The position numbers were made by a program, and so were the translations under genes. From assembly GCA_963743035.1 (NCBI GenBank), contig CAVUOB010000015.1, forward strand, positions 124,001 to 188,000: a DNA stretch of 64,000 nucleotides, given 5' to 3'. The first letter of the stretch is position 1. Every line of letters starts with the position of its first letter. Below, piece by piece: positions 9,233-18,471 of this stretch. A model generated the notes under the pieces. It was not told where the DNA came from and ran no database searches. It was given only the letters and a program-made list of their open reading frames with translations. The stretch comes from PALSA-911 sp963743035. Lineage in GTDB: Bacteria > Pseudomonadota > Alphaproteobacteria > Acetobacterales > Acetobacteraceae.

Positions 9233-10147
9233 TCAGAGCCGGCCTTCCTGCGCGCCCAGCCGCTCGGCGAGGAACCCGATCATGGCGCGCACTTTGGCGG
9301 GCGGCCGCCGGTCGCGCGGATAGACCGCGTAAATGCCGCCGAGATCGAGCAGCTTGTGGTCGAGCTCGATCACGCTGAGCCGGCCGTCCTCGATGGCATC
9401 CGCGGCGATGAAGCGCGGGCCATAGACGATGCCCTGGCCGGCGATCGCGGCGGCGACCAGCATTTCCCCGTTATTGGCGCGCAGGCTGCCGCGCACCGGC
9501 ACCTGTAGCGGCGGCTTGCCGGCGAAGGTCCAGTGATCCGTGGCGAGCTCGCTCGACAGCGTGTAGCCGAGGCAGTCATGCCCCGCGAGATCGGCCACAT
9601 TGCGCGGCGTGCCATGCGCGGCCAGATAGGCCGGCGCGGCGCAGATCACCGTCGTCGCCTTCGCCAGCAGCCGCGCGACCAGCTCGCTGTCGGCCAGGCG
9701 GCCGATGCGCACGGTCATGTCCCAGCCTTCCTCCATCAGGTCCACCACCCGGTCGTTCAGGCCGATCTCGACCGTGAGCCGCGGATGCGCCCGGGTGAAT
9801 TCCGGCATCAGCGGCGCGAGGTAGCTGGTGCCGAAGGACATCGGCGCGCTCAGCCGCAGCAGCCCCTCGATGACCACCGTGCGGGCGGACGCCGCCGCTT
9901 CCGCCTCCGCCACCTCCGGCAGCAGCCGCTCGCAGGCCTCCAGGTAATGCCGCCCCGCCTCGGTCAGTGACAGCCGCCGCGTGCTGCGCCGCAGCAGCGT
10001 GGTGCCGAGCCGCGCCTCCAGCGCATCGATATGCCGCGTCGCCATCGCCGGCGACAGGCGCATCCCGCGCGCGGCGGCGGACACGCTGCCTTCCCGGACG
10101 GCGCGGACGAACACCTCCATGCCGGTCAGCCGGTCGAGCATGGCCAT
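9233..10147 (-). CDS. LysR-family transcriptional regulator
   Basis: A 304-residue protein with the N-terminal winged helix-turn-helix (LTGMEVFVRAVREGSVSAAA, then SPAMATRHIDALEARLGTTL) and a C-terminal periplasmic-binding-protein-like effector domain (GLLRLSAPMSFG onward). It is transcribed away from DoxX, the NAD(P)-binding protein and the dioxygenase, the usual layout for a LysR controlling the divergent operon. A second ATG two codons in is equally possible as start. The effector cannot be deduced, but the operon content suggests a quinone or phenolic. Confidence 0.9.
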   Translation of the reverse strand: MAMLDRLTGMEVFVRAVREGSVSAAARGMRLSPAMATRHIDALEARLGTTLLRRSTRRLSLTEAGRHYLEACERLLPEVAEAEAAASARTVVIEGLLRLSAPMSFGTSYLAPLMPEFTRAHPRLTVEIGLNDRVVDLMEEGWDMTVRIGRLADSELVARLLAKATTVICAAPAYLAAHGTPRNVADLAGHDCLGYTLSSELATDHWTFAGKPPLQVPVRGSLRANNGEMLVAAAIAGQGIVYGPRFIAADAIEDGRLSVIELDHKLLDLGGIYAVYPRDRRPPAKVRAMIGFLAERLGAQEGRL

Positions 10148-10161
10148 CTCCTATCCAGAGT

Positions 10162-10174
10162 GAGAACTGATCTC
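10162..10174. promoter_or_regulatory. Short dyad in the LysR/DoxX intergenic region
   Basis: GAGA-n5-TCTC sits 15 bases upstream of the LysR start in the 92-base divergent spacer. LysR proteins bind short dyads here, but the site is small and unproven. Confidence 0.3.
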
Positions 10175-10239
10175 TCCTGGCGACGGATTATCACCAAAAT
10201 GACGGCGCGCCATATCCACCGCATCAACAGGAGGTTTTC

Positions 10240-10683
10240 ATGACAATCGACGAACGTACTGCACCCTATGCGGCGACCCTGCTGCGCATGACGCTGGGCG
10301 TCTGGTTCCTGGTCCATGCGGGCATGAAGCTGTTCGTGTTCACCCCCGCCGGCACCGCCGCCTATTTCGGCAGCCTCGGCCTGCCGCCGGCTCTGGCCTA
10401 TGTCACCATCGCGGCGGAAGTCGTGGGCGGCCTGGCCCTGATCCTCGGCATCTACGCCCGCCTCGCCGCGCTGCTGCTGACGCCGCTGCTGCTCGGCACC
10501 ATCGTGACGGTGCACGGCGCCAACGGGTTCTTCTTCAACAATCCGAATGGCGGCTGGGAATTCCCGGCCTTCTGGGCGATTGCGCTGGTTGTCCTGGCGC
10601 TGCTGGGCGATGGCGCCGCCGCGCTGCTGCCGACCCGCCTCGGCGGATCGCCGCGGGGCGCTGTCCAGTCCTCCGCACGATGA
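10240..10683 (+). CDS. DoxX family membrane protein
   Basis: A 147-residue protein with four predicted transmembrane helices: about residues 9-30, 49-70 (AYVTIAAEVVGGLALILGIY), 72-92 and 108-126. RMTLGVWFLVHAGMKL is the typical DoxX opening. DoxX proteins are often linked with quinone or thiol redox processes, though most lack a proven role. An AGGAGG-like site (CAGGAGG) lies before the ATG. First gene of the operon divergent from the LysR regulator. Confidence 0.88.
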   Translation: MTIDERTAPYAATLLRMTLGVWFLVHAGMKLFVFTPAGTAAYFGSLGLPPALAYVTIAAEVVGGLALILGIYARLAALLLTPLLLGTIVTVHGANGFFFNNPNGGWEFPAFWAIALVVLALLGDGAAALLPTRLGGSPRGAVQSSAR

Positions 10684-10708
10684 ACGGCAACGCCAAGGAG
10701 CAACAGGC

Positions 10709-11320
10709 ATGAAGATCGCAGTCATAGGCGCCACCGGCCGGGCCGGTTCGCAGATCGTGCGGGAACTGGCGTCCCGCGGTCATCAGGTGACCGCCATCGC
10801 GCGGCACGTGGAGCAGGTGCCGGCGCTGCCGGGCGTGACCGCGAAGGTCGGCGACGCCGGCGATCCCGCCGCACTCGCCGCATTGCTCAAGGGCCACGAC
10901 GCGGTGGTAAGCGCCGTCCGCTTCCAGTCGGCATCGCCGGAAGCGCTGATCGGCGCCGTGCGCGCGGCGGGCGTGCCGCGCTATCTCGTCGTCGGCGGCG
11001 CGGCCAGCCTGGAGGCAGCTCCCGGCAAGCGGCTGTTCGACGCGCCGGGCTTTCCCGATGCCTACAAGGGCGAGGCAGCGGGCGGCATCGCCTTCCTCGC
11101 CGCGCTGAAGGCGACGCAGGACATCGACTGGACCTTCCTGTCGCCGTCCGCGGCGTTCGACACCGGGCCGCGCACCGGCAAGTTCCGCCTCGGCGGCGAT
11201 GGCCTGCTGACGGCCGCGGACGGCACCAGCCGCATCTCCTTCGCCGACTACGCCATCGCGATGGCCGACGAGATCGAGCATCCCGCGCACAGCCGCCAGC
11301 GCTTCACCGTCGGCTACTGA
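10709..11320 (+). CDS. NAD(P)-binding protein, atypical SDR (NmrA/YwnB-like)
   Basis: A 203-residue Rossmann protein. IAVIGATGRAGSQIVRELA carries the GxxGxxG dinucleotide motif, and YLVVGGAASLEAAPGKRLF and WTFLSPSAAF match the YwnB/NmrA-like group. It lacks a clear YxxxK catalytic pair, as expected for atypical SDRs, so it may be a redox sensor or a quinone/flavin reductase. The ATG follows AAGGAG. It lies between DoxX (25 bases) and the dioxygenase (22 bases) in one likely transcript. Confidence 0.85.
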   Translation: MKIAVIGATGRAGSQIVRELASRGHQVTAIARHVEQVPALPGVTAKVGDAGDPAALAALLKGHDAVVSAVRFQSASPEALIGAVRAAGVPRYLVVGGAASLEAAPGKRLFDAPGFPDAYKGEAAGGIAFLAALKATQDIDWTFLSPSAAFDTGPRTGKFRLGGDGLLTAADGTSRISFADYAIAMADEIEHPAHSRQRFTVGY

Positions 11321-11342
11321 CCCACCCGGAGAGATTCAAGAC

Positions 11343-12140
11343 ATGAGCACCACCACCCGAGAGCCGGCGCTGTTCCTGCCCCATGGCGGCGGCCCGTGCT
11401 TCTTCATGGACGATCCGGCCGGCACCTGGACCGGCATGGCCGCGTTCCTGCGCTCCATCCCGGCCAGCCTGCCGGCGAAGCCGAAGGCGATCCTGGTCGT
11501 CTCCGGCCATTGGGAGACGCCGGGCTTCGCCTTCACCGCCAGCCCGCAACCGAAGCTGATCTACGACTATTCCGGCTTCCCGCCGCATACCTATCAGCTG
11601 CGCTACGACGCGCCGGGCGCGCCCGACCTCGCCGCGCGCGCCGCCGCGCTGCTGCAGGGCGCCGGCCTCGCGGCCGGCACCGATCCGGAGCGCGGGCTCG
11701 ATCACGGCGTGTTCGTCCCACTGAAGGTGGTCTTTCCCGACGCCGACATCCCCGTGGTCGAGATGTCGGTCGAGCGCTCGCTCGATCCCGCCCTGCACAT
11801 CGCCGCCGGCCGCGCCCTGGCGCCGCTGCGCGACGAGGGCGTGCTGATCGTCGGCGCCGGCATGAGCTTCCACAACATGCGCGGCTACGGCGATGCCCGC
11901 TTCACCGCGCCGTCCGATGAGTTCGACCGCTGGCTCGAGGCGGCGGTCACCGCCGATCCCGCCACCCGCACCGAACGCCTCGATCACTGGGCCGAGGCGC
12001 CGGCGGCACGGCTGTCGCATCCGCGGGAGGAACATCTGCTGCCGCTGATGGTCGCCGCCGGTGCCGGCGCCGGCCCCGGCCGGCGCATCTACGGCGAGCA
12101 CGTCATGAAGACCGCCATCTCCGGCTTCCGCTTCGACTGA
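11343..12140 (+). CDS. LigB-type (class III) extradiol dioxygenase, YgiD/DODA-like
   Basis: A 265-residue protein. PHGGGPCFF, VVSGHWETPGF and LDHGVFVPLKVVFP contain the His ligands of the metal in class III extradiol and 4,5-DOPA dioxygenases; GAGMSFHNMRGYG is another conserved block. It would open catechol-like rings with O2. It is the last gene of the operon opposite the LysR regulator. Together with the upstream hydratase and aldolase this gives three meta-cleavage-type activities within 4.6 kb, but the two groups are separate transcripts and no common substrate is proven. Confidence 0.87.
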   Translation: MSTTTREPALFLPHGGGPCFFMDDPAGTWTGMAAFLRSIPASLPAKPKAILVVSGHWETPGFAFTASPQPKLIYDYSGFPPHTYQLRYDAPGAPDLAARAAALLQGAGLAAGTDPERGLDHGVFVPLKVVFPDADIPVVEMSVERSLDPALHIAAGRALAPLRDEGVLIVGAGMSFHNMRGYGDARFTAPSDEFDRWLEAAVTADPATRTERLDHWAEAPAARLSHPREEHLLPLMVAAGAGAGPGRRIYGEHVMKTAISGFRFD

Positions 12141-12189
12141 ACGGCGCGAAACCCAGCCATCGCCGATGCCGGCCAGGGCAGGGCGCTAA

Positions 12190-12295
12190 GAGCAACATCC
12201 ATTCAGATGGAATCATCTGAATGGATAAAGTTGCTCGCCAAAACAAAGGCCTGGAGCAGGATCGCCGCGTCTATCAGCGGCGATCCTGCTCCAGG
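12190..12295. repeat. Bipartite hairpin repeat, copy 1
   Basis: Two adjacent inverted repeats between convergent genes. Hairpin 1 (12190-12236) has arms starting GAGCAAC and ending GTTGCTC around a GAAT loop. Hairpin 2 (12250-12268 with 12277-12295) is a perfect 19-base stem with an 8-base loop. The linker GCCAAAACAAAGG is nearly the same as in the copy at 41076-41220. The element may also act as a bidirectional terminator for the dioxygenase and oprM. Confidence 0.85.
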
Positions 12296-12297
12296 GA

Positions 12298-13768
12298 TCA
12301 CGAAGGCGGCGTGCTGCGCTCGTTCCAGCCGCCGCCCAGCGCCTTGTACAGCGTGACCAGGCTGGCGAGCTTGGCCTGCTTCATCACGATCAGGTCCTGC
12401 TCGGAGCGGTACAGTGAACGCTGCGAATCCAGCGTCGACAGGTAGCTGTCCACCCCGGCGCGAAACCGCATATCGGCCAGGCGGTAGCTGTCGGCATAGG
12501 CCGCGACCAGCGCACTGTTGCGCCGCCACCTGGTCCACATAGGTGCCGCGCGCGGCCAGGCCGTCGGACACCTCGCGGAACGCCGTCTGGATCGTCTTTT
12601 CGTACTGCGCCACGTAGATGTTCGTCTGCACCTTCGCCAGGTCCAGGTTCGCCTGGTTCTGCCCGGCGGTGAAGATCGGCACCGTGATCTGCGGCGCGAA
12701 GCTCCAGGTGGCGGCGCCGCCGGTGAACAGCGAGCCCAGATTGGTGCTCTGCACCCCGCCCGACGCGGTCAGCGAGATGCTGGGGAAGAACGCCGCGCGC
12801 GCCGCGCCGATATTGGCGTTCGCCGCCTTCAGGTTGTGCTCGGCCGCCATGATGTCGGGACGGTTGGTCAGCAGGTCGGACGGCAGCCCCTCCGGCAGAT
12901 CGGCCAGCAGATGCTGGTCGTCCAGCCCGCGTCCCGCCGGCAGGCTCGGCGGGATCGGCTGGCCGATCAGCTGGGTCAGCGCATTCTCGTCCTGCGCCAC
13001 CTGCCGCGTGTACAGCGCCAGGTTGGCGCGCGCGGTGTCCACCGACGTCTCCGCCTCGCGGAGCGCGAGCTGCGTCGCCGTGCCCTGCTTGAACATCGCC
13101 TGGGTCAGCGCGTAGGAGTTGGTCTGGCTGTCCAGCGTCTCCTTGGTGACGCCCAGCAGCTCGCGGTCGGCCAGCAGCGCCAGATAGGCGTTCGCCACCT
13201 GCGCCACCAGGCTGATCTGCGTGCTGCGCCGCGTCTCGTCATAGCCGAGATACTGCTCGAAGGCCTGCGTCGACAGGCTGCGCACCCGCCCGAACAGATC
13301 GAGCTCGTAGGAGGTAAACCCGCCATTGATGGCATAGAGATGCGTCGTCCCGCCCTTCTGGCCGTACAGCGTGGCGGAAGGGTTGGAGGAGTTGTTGGTC
13401 GGCAGCCCGTCGACGTTGCCGGTGCCGGCGAAGCCGAGCTTCGGGAACAGGTCGGAACGTTGCACCCGATACTGCGCCTCGGCGGCGGCCACGTTCAGCG
13501 CGGCGATGCGCAGGTCGCGGTTGTTGTTCAGCGCGATCTCGATCAGCGCCTGCAGCTGCGGGTCGGTGAAGAAGTCGCGCCAGCCGGTCGCCTCGGCCGA
13601 GGCGACCGGGTTCGCCGCGCCCGCCGCCGGCGGTGGCGGGGCGCTGTAGGCCGGGCCCGTCGGCCAGGACGCCGACACCGGCGGGTCCGGGCGCAGGTAG
13701 TCGGGTGCCAGCGAGCAGCCGGCGAGCAGGGTCGCCGCCGTCAGGGCGGAGAGGGTCGTGCGTTTCAT
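12298..13768 (-). CDS. oprM: RND efflux outer-membrane lipoprotein, OprM/NodT family (one frameshift near 12514)
   Basis: Outer-membrane channel of the tripartite pump. The signal peptide ends in a lipobox (TAATLLAGC), then come the paired TolC-like repeats, for example GWRDFFTDPQLQALIEIALN and LTNRPDIMAAEHNLKAANAN. The C-terminal 70 residues (ALVAAYADSYRLADMRFRAG, then SLVTLYKALGGGW) lie in another frame. Deleting one T of the coding strand at 12514 reads VAAQQALVAAYADSY exactly as in the family, so this is probably a sequence error. Repaired length is about 489 residues. It starts 5 bases after the mexB stop. Confidence 0.88.
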
Positions 13769-13773
13769 GGCGG

Positions 13774-16700
13774 TTATTCCCCTGCCGCTGGATGCGGCGC
13801 GGGCCGCGCCTTGCCAGTATCATCGGAAACCGGATCGTCGGAAACCGTGTCGTGCGAAGCCGGCTTCACCTTGAACAGCTTGAGCACCACGACGAAGAAC
13901 ACCGGCACGAAGAAGATCGCCAGCACCGTCGCCGACAGCATGCCGCCGACCACGCCGGTGCCGATGGCGTTCTGCCCGCCCGAGCCCGCGCCGGTGGAGA
14001 TCGCCAGCGGCAGCACGCCCAGCACGAAGGCCAGCGACGTCATCAGGATCGGGCGCAGGCGCTGTTGCGCGGCCTCGACCGCGGAAGTCGGCCAGGCTCG
14101 TGGCCCTTTTCGTAATGCTCCTTGGCGAACTCCACGATCAGGATGGCGTTCTTGGCCGCAGAGCCCGATCGTGGTCAGCAGCCCGACCTGGAAATACACG
14201 TCGTTGGACAGGCCCCGCAGCGTGGTCGCCAGCACCGCGCCGATCACGCCGAGCGGCACGACCAGCAGCACCGCCACCGGGATCGCCCAGCTTTCGTACA
14301 GCGCCGCCAGGCACAGGAACACCACCGCCAGCGAAATGGCATACAGCGCGCCGGCCTGCGATCCGGCCTTGCGTTCCTCGAAGGACAGCCCGGTCCAGTC
14401 GAAGCCGATGCCCGCCGGCAGCTGCGAGGCCAGCCGCTCCATCGTCGCCATGGCGCTGCCGGTGCTCTGCCCTGGCGCCGGCATGCCCATGATCTCCACC
14501 GACGGCACGCCGTTGTAGCGCTCCAGCTTCGGCGAGCCATAGGACCATTCGCCGCGCGCGAAGGCCGAGAACGGCACCATCTGCCCGGCATTGTTGCGCA
14601 CGTACCAGGTGCCGAGATCGTCCGGCAGCATGCGCGAATTCGGCTCGCCCTGCATGTAGACGCGCTTGACGCGGCCGCGGTCGAGGAAGTCGTTGACATA
14701 GGCCGATCCCCAGGCGGCGGACAGCGTCTCGTTGATCGACGCCAGCGTGATGCCGAGCGCGCTGGCCTTCTCGCGGTCGATGTCGATCCTGTACTGCGGC
14801 TCGTCGTCGATGCCGTTGGGGCGGACGCCGACCAGCGTCGGCTCCTTCGCGGCCATGCCGAGCAGCTGGTTGCGCGCGGCCATCAGCTTGTCGTGGCCGA
14901 CATTGCCGCGGTCCAGCAGCTCGAAGTCGAAGCCCGTGGCGTTGCCGAGTTCCAGCACGGCTGGCGGCGCGAAGGCGAACACGAAGGCGTCCTTGATGCC
15001 GGCGAAATGGCGCATGGCACGCCCGGCGATGGCCTGCACGCGGTTGGCCTCGCCCGGCCGCACGCTCCAGTCCTTCAGCTTGATGAAGGCCAGTCCGGAG
15101 TTCTGGCCGCGGCCGCCGAAGCTGAAGCCGTTGACGGTCAGCACCGAATCGACCGCGGCGCCCTCCTGGGTGTGGAAATAATCCACCACGTCCCCCAGCA
15201 CCTGCGCCGTCCGCCCGGACGCCGCACCCGGCGGGGCGGAAACCTGAACGAACAGCACGCCCTGGTCCTCATCCGGCAGGAACCCGCCGGGAATGCGCAC
15301 GAACAGCACCGCCATCACGCCGATGATCGCGGCGAACACGATCAGCGAGCGTACCGGCCGCCGCACCATGCCCTTCACGCCGCGTCCGTAGCGCGCGTTG
15401 CCGCGGTCGAAGTTGCGGTTGAACCAGCCGAAGAAGCCGCGGCGGGGCATGCCATGGCCCCCTGTCGGCGCGGCTTCAGCAGCGTCGCGCACAGGGCCGG
15501 CGTGAACACCAGGGCCACCAGCACCGACAGCGCCATGGACGGAGACCATGGTGATCGAGAACTGGCGGTAGATCACGCCGGTGGAGCCGCCGAAGAAGGC
15601 CATCGGCAGCGAACACCGCGGACAGCACCAGCGCGATGCCGACCAGCGCGCCGGTGATCTGGTCCATCGATTTGCGGGTCGCCTGCTTCGGCGACAGGCC
15701 TTCCTCCTCCATGATGCGCTCGACGTTCTCGACCACGACGATCGCGTCGTCGACCAGCAGGCCGATCGCCAGCACCATGCCGAACATGGTCAGGCTGTTG
15801 ATGGAGAAGCCGAAAGCGGCCAGCACCCCGAAGGTGCCCAGCAGCACCACCGGCACCGCGATGGTCGGGCATCAGCGTGGCGCGGAGGTTCTGCAGGAAG
15901 ACGTACATGACCAGGAACACGAGCACGATGGCTTCGAGCAGCGTCTTGACCACCTCCTCGATCGACAGCGCGCACGAACGGCGAGGTGTCGTAGGGGTAG
16001 ACCGCCTCGATGCCGGGCGGGAAGTTCGGCCGCAGCTGCTCTACCGTGGCCTTCACCGCCGCCACCGTATCGAGCGCGTTGGCGCCGCTGGCCAGCTTGA
16101 CCGCCAATGCCGGAGGCCGGATGGCCATCGACCTTGACTTCGGTCCCGTAGGTCTCGCCGCCGAACTCGATGCGGGCGACGTCGCGCAACCGCACCTGCG
16201 CGCCGTCTGGCTCTGCACCTTCAGCAGGATGGCGCCGAACTGCTCGGGGGTTTGCAGATAGGATGGGCCGATGATGGTGGCGTTGAGCTGCTGGCCCTCG
16301 CGCGCCGGCAATCCGCCCAGCTCGCCGGACGCCACCTGCACGTTCTGCGCCTGGATGGCGGCGCTGACATCGGCCGGCGTCAGGGCGAAATTGTTCAGCT
16401 TGGCGGGATCGAGCCAGATGCGCATGGCATAGTGAGGTGCCGAACAGCTGGAAGTCGCCCACGCCCGGGGTGCGGCTGATCGGGTCCTGCACGGTGGAGG
16501 CGATGAAGTCGGCGATGTCGACGGCGTTCATGCTGCCGTCCTTGGACACGAAGCCGACCACCATCAGGAAGTTCTTGGTCGCCTTGGCGACCCGCAGCCC
16601 CTGCTGCTGCACCACCGCGGGCAGGCGCGGCTGCGCCAGCTGCAGCTTGTTCTGCACCTGCACCTGGGCGATGTCCGGATCGGTGCCCTGCTCGAAGCTC

Positions 16701-16975
16701 AGCGTGATCACCACGCTGCCGTCCTTGTCGCTCTCGGACGTGAAGTACAGCAGGTGGTCGATGCCGTTGAGCTGCTGCTCGATCACCTGCACCACGGTGC
16801 TCTGCACCGTCTCGGCCGAGGCGCCCGGATAGTTCACGGTGATCGAGATGGCGGGCGGCGCGATGGGCGGATACTGCGCCACCGGCAGCGAGAGCAGCGA
16901 CAGACCGCCGACCATCATCAGGACGATGGCGATGACCCAGGCGAAGACGGGCCGGTCGATGAAGAACCTGGACAT
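13774..16975 (-). CDS. mexB: RND multidrug efflux inner-membrane transporter, AcrB/MexB type (about eleven indels)
   Basis: Proton-driven pump of the tripartite system, repaired length near 1,060 residues. MSRFFIDRPVFAWVIAIVLM, the HAE1 hallmarks QNKLQLAQPRLP, GLLVDDAIVVVENVERIM and FVRIPGGFLPDEDQG, and FSFGGRGQNSGLAF are all present. The frame changes at about 16433, 16215, 16106, 15969, 15868, 15609, 15539, 15450, 14159, 14105 and 14086. Nearly every break is repaired by removing one base; the one near 15450 needs one more G in a G run, and the one near 16215 is ambiguous. Between breaks the sequence is fully family-like, with no stops, and 14.2-15.4 kb is clean. Either the consensus is poor here or the gene has decayed very recently. 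Confidence 0.88.
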
Positions 16976-16985
16976 GACGGCGCCC

Positions 16986-18185
16986 TCAGCGGGCCGCTTG
17001 CTTGACGGGCGGCGTCTGGCCGAACGTGGCGGTCACGTCCGTCACGCTCGCCTGCGCGCCGGGCCGCACCTTCTGCACCCCGGTGACGATGACCTTGTCG
17101 CCGTCGGCCAACCCCTGGGTGACCAGCCATTTGTCGCCGATGGCGCGGTCGGTGACGAGCTTGCGCAGCTCCACCTTGTTGTCGGCGCCGACCACCAGCG
17201 CCGTCGGCTCGCCGCGCTGGTTGTGCGTGACCGCCTGCTGCGGCACCAGCAGGCCCGCCTGGCGAACGCCTTCCTCCAGCTGGGCGCGGGCGAACATGCC
17301 CGGCAGCAGCAGCCCGTCATCGTTCGGGAAGATCGCCCGCAGCGTGACCGAGCCGGTGCCCGAATCCACCGTCACCTCGGAGAACTGCAGCCGCCCCGGC
17401 TGCTCGTAGGTGGTGCCGTCGTCCAGCAGCAGCTTCACCGGCACCTGGTTGTCGCCGGACGCCTTGATCTGCCCGCTGGCCAGCTCGCGCTTCAGGCGCA
17501 GGATCGTCGTGCTCGGCTGGGTCACGTCGACATAGATCGGGTTCAGCTGCGTGACCGTGACCAGCGCATTGGTCTGGTTGGAGGTGAGCAGCGCGCCCTC
17601 GGTGACCGAGGAACGCCCGGTGCGCCCGGCGATCGGCGAGGTGACCTTGGTGTAGGCCAGGTTGATCGCCGCGGTCTTCACCGCCGCCTGGCCGGAAGCG
17701 ACATCCGCCTGGCCCTGCTGCAGGGCGGCGACAGCATTGTCCAGGTCCTGCCTGCTGACGGCGTTGGCCTGCACCAGCGGGCGATAGCGGCTGACGGTGG
17801 CCTGCGCCGAGACCACCGTGGCGCGGGCGCGGGCGAGCGTCGCCTCGGCGCTGGCCAGGGCGGCCTGGTACGGAGCCGGGTCGATCTGGTAGAGCTGCTG
17901 GCCCTCCTGCACCTCGTCGCCTTCGGTGAACAGCCGCTTCAGCAGCACGCCGCCGACCTGCGGGCGCACCTCGGCCACGCGGTAGGCGGAGGTGCGGCCC
18001 GGCAGCTCGGTGATCAGCGTCACCGGGGCGGCATGCAGGGTCACCGTGTCGACCTGCGCCGCCGGCGCGGCGGCCGGGGCGGCAGCGGCCTTTTCGTCCT
18101 TGCAGCCGGCCACTAGGCTGGCCAAAGTCGCAAGCATCATCCAGCCGGCGCACGAAGCGGCAACCCGGCGATCACGAGGAAGCAT
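16986..18185 (-). CDS. mexA: RND efflux periplasmic adaptor, AcrA/MexA type
   Basis: A 399-residue membrane-fusion lipoprotein linking the pump to the outer-membrane channel. The ATG at 18185 gives a signal peptide with lipobox LVAGC (Cys28). The lipoyl half-motifs (RVAEVRPQVGGVLLKRLFTE, INLAYTKVTSPIAGRTGRSS) flank an alpha-helical hairpin rich in Ala/Gln, and GSVTLRAIFPNDDGLLLPGM is the conserved beta-barrel block. The start was chosen for the lipobox; 25 upstream codons lack signal-peptide character. The frame is intact, unlike the next two genes. It is read from a promoter at 18359-18387 that carries repressor-like dyads. Confidence 0.93.
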   Translation of the reverse strand: MLPRDRRVAASCAGWMMLATLASLVAGCKDEKAAAAPAAAPAAQVDTVTLHAAPVTLITELPGRTSAYRVAEVRPQVGGVLLKRLFTEGDEVQEGQQLYQIDPAPYQAALASAEATLARARATVVSAQATVSRYRPLVQANAVSRQDLDNAVAALQQGQADVASGQAAVKTAAINLAYTKVTSPIAGRTGRSSVTEGALLTSNQTNALVTVTQLNPIYVDVTQPSTTILRLKRELASGQIKASGDNQVPVKLLLDDGTTYEQPGRLQFSEVTVDSGTGSVTLRAIFPNDDGLLLPGMFARAQLEEGVRQAGLLVPQQAVTHNQRGEPTALVVGADNKVELRKLVTDRAIGDKWLVTQGLADGDKVIVTGVQKVRPGAQASVTDVTATFGQTPPVKQAAR

Positions 18186-18331
18186 GTGTTGACCCAATCT
18201 GTTCTGCGGTGTCAGCCAATGGGGCCGGACGGGAGCCGGCGGGCTGGGGTTGCGTGCCAATATTCCGTCGATCGCCCCGTTGCCTCGGGCCGTTCTTTGG
18301 GGATGGAGGGTTTGAGGGATCGGTTCAAATA

Positions 18332-18387
18332 GGAAACCTTACGGTTTCCGGATTTCGGAAACTATGGGGTTTCCAAATCGGTGTCAA
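18332..18387 (-). promoter_or_regulatory. mexA promoter overlapped by tandem operator dyads
   Basis: On the minus strand a perfect -35 TTGACA (18387-18382), a 17-base spacer and a weak -10 TAGTTT (18364-18359) face mexA. Two 18-base dyads of identical geometry lie here: GGAAACC-n4-GGTTTCC at 18332-18349 and GGAAACT-n4-GGTTTCC at 18357-18374, centres 25 bases apart. The second covers the -10 and spacer, as expected for a repressor. The likely ligand is the TetR protein encoded from 18472. Confidence 0.75.
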
Positions 18388-18471
18388 CGGGGATAATGTG
18401 CGGCAGAAAGGTAGGCACCCGCACAACTCACAAGAACCGGACAACCGCACCGGAACAGGGGGCCGCAGGAT

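Noticed and set aside
12298..12540. A separate small gene covering the OprM C-terminus
   Set aside because: It is the displaced last part of the outer-membrane channel, rejoined by removing one base.
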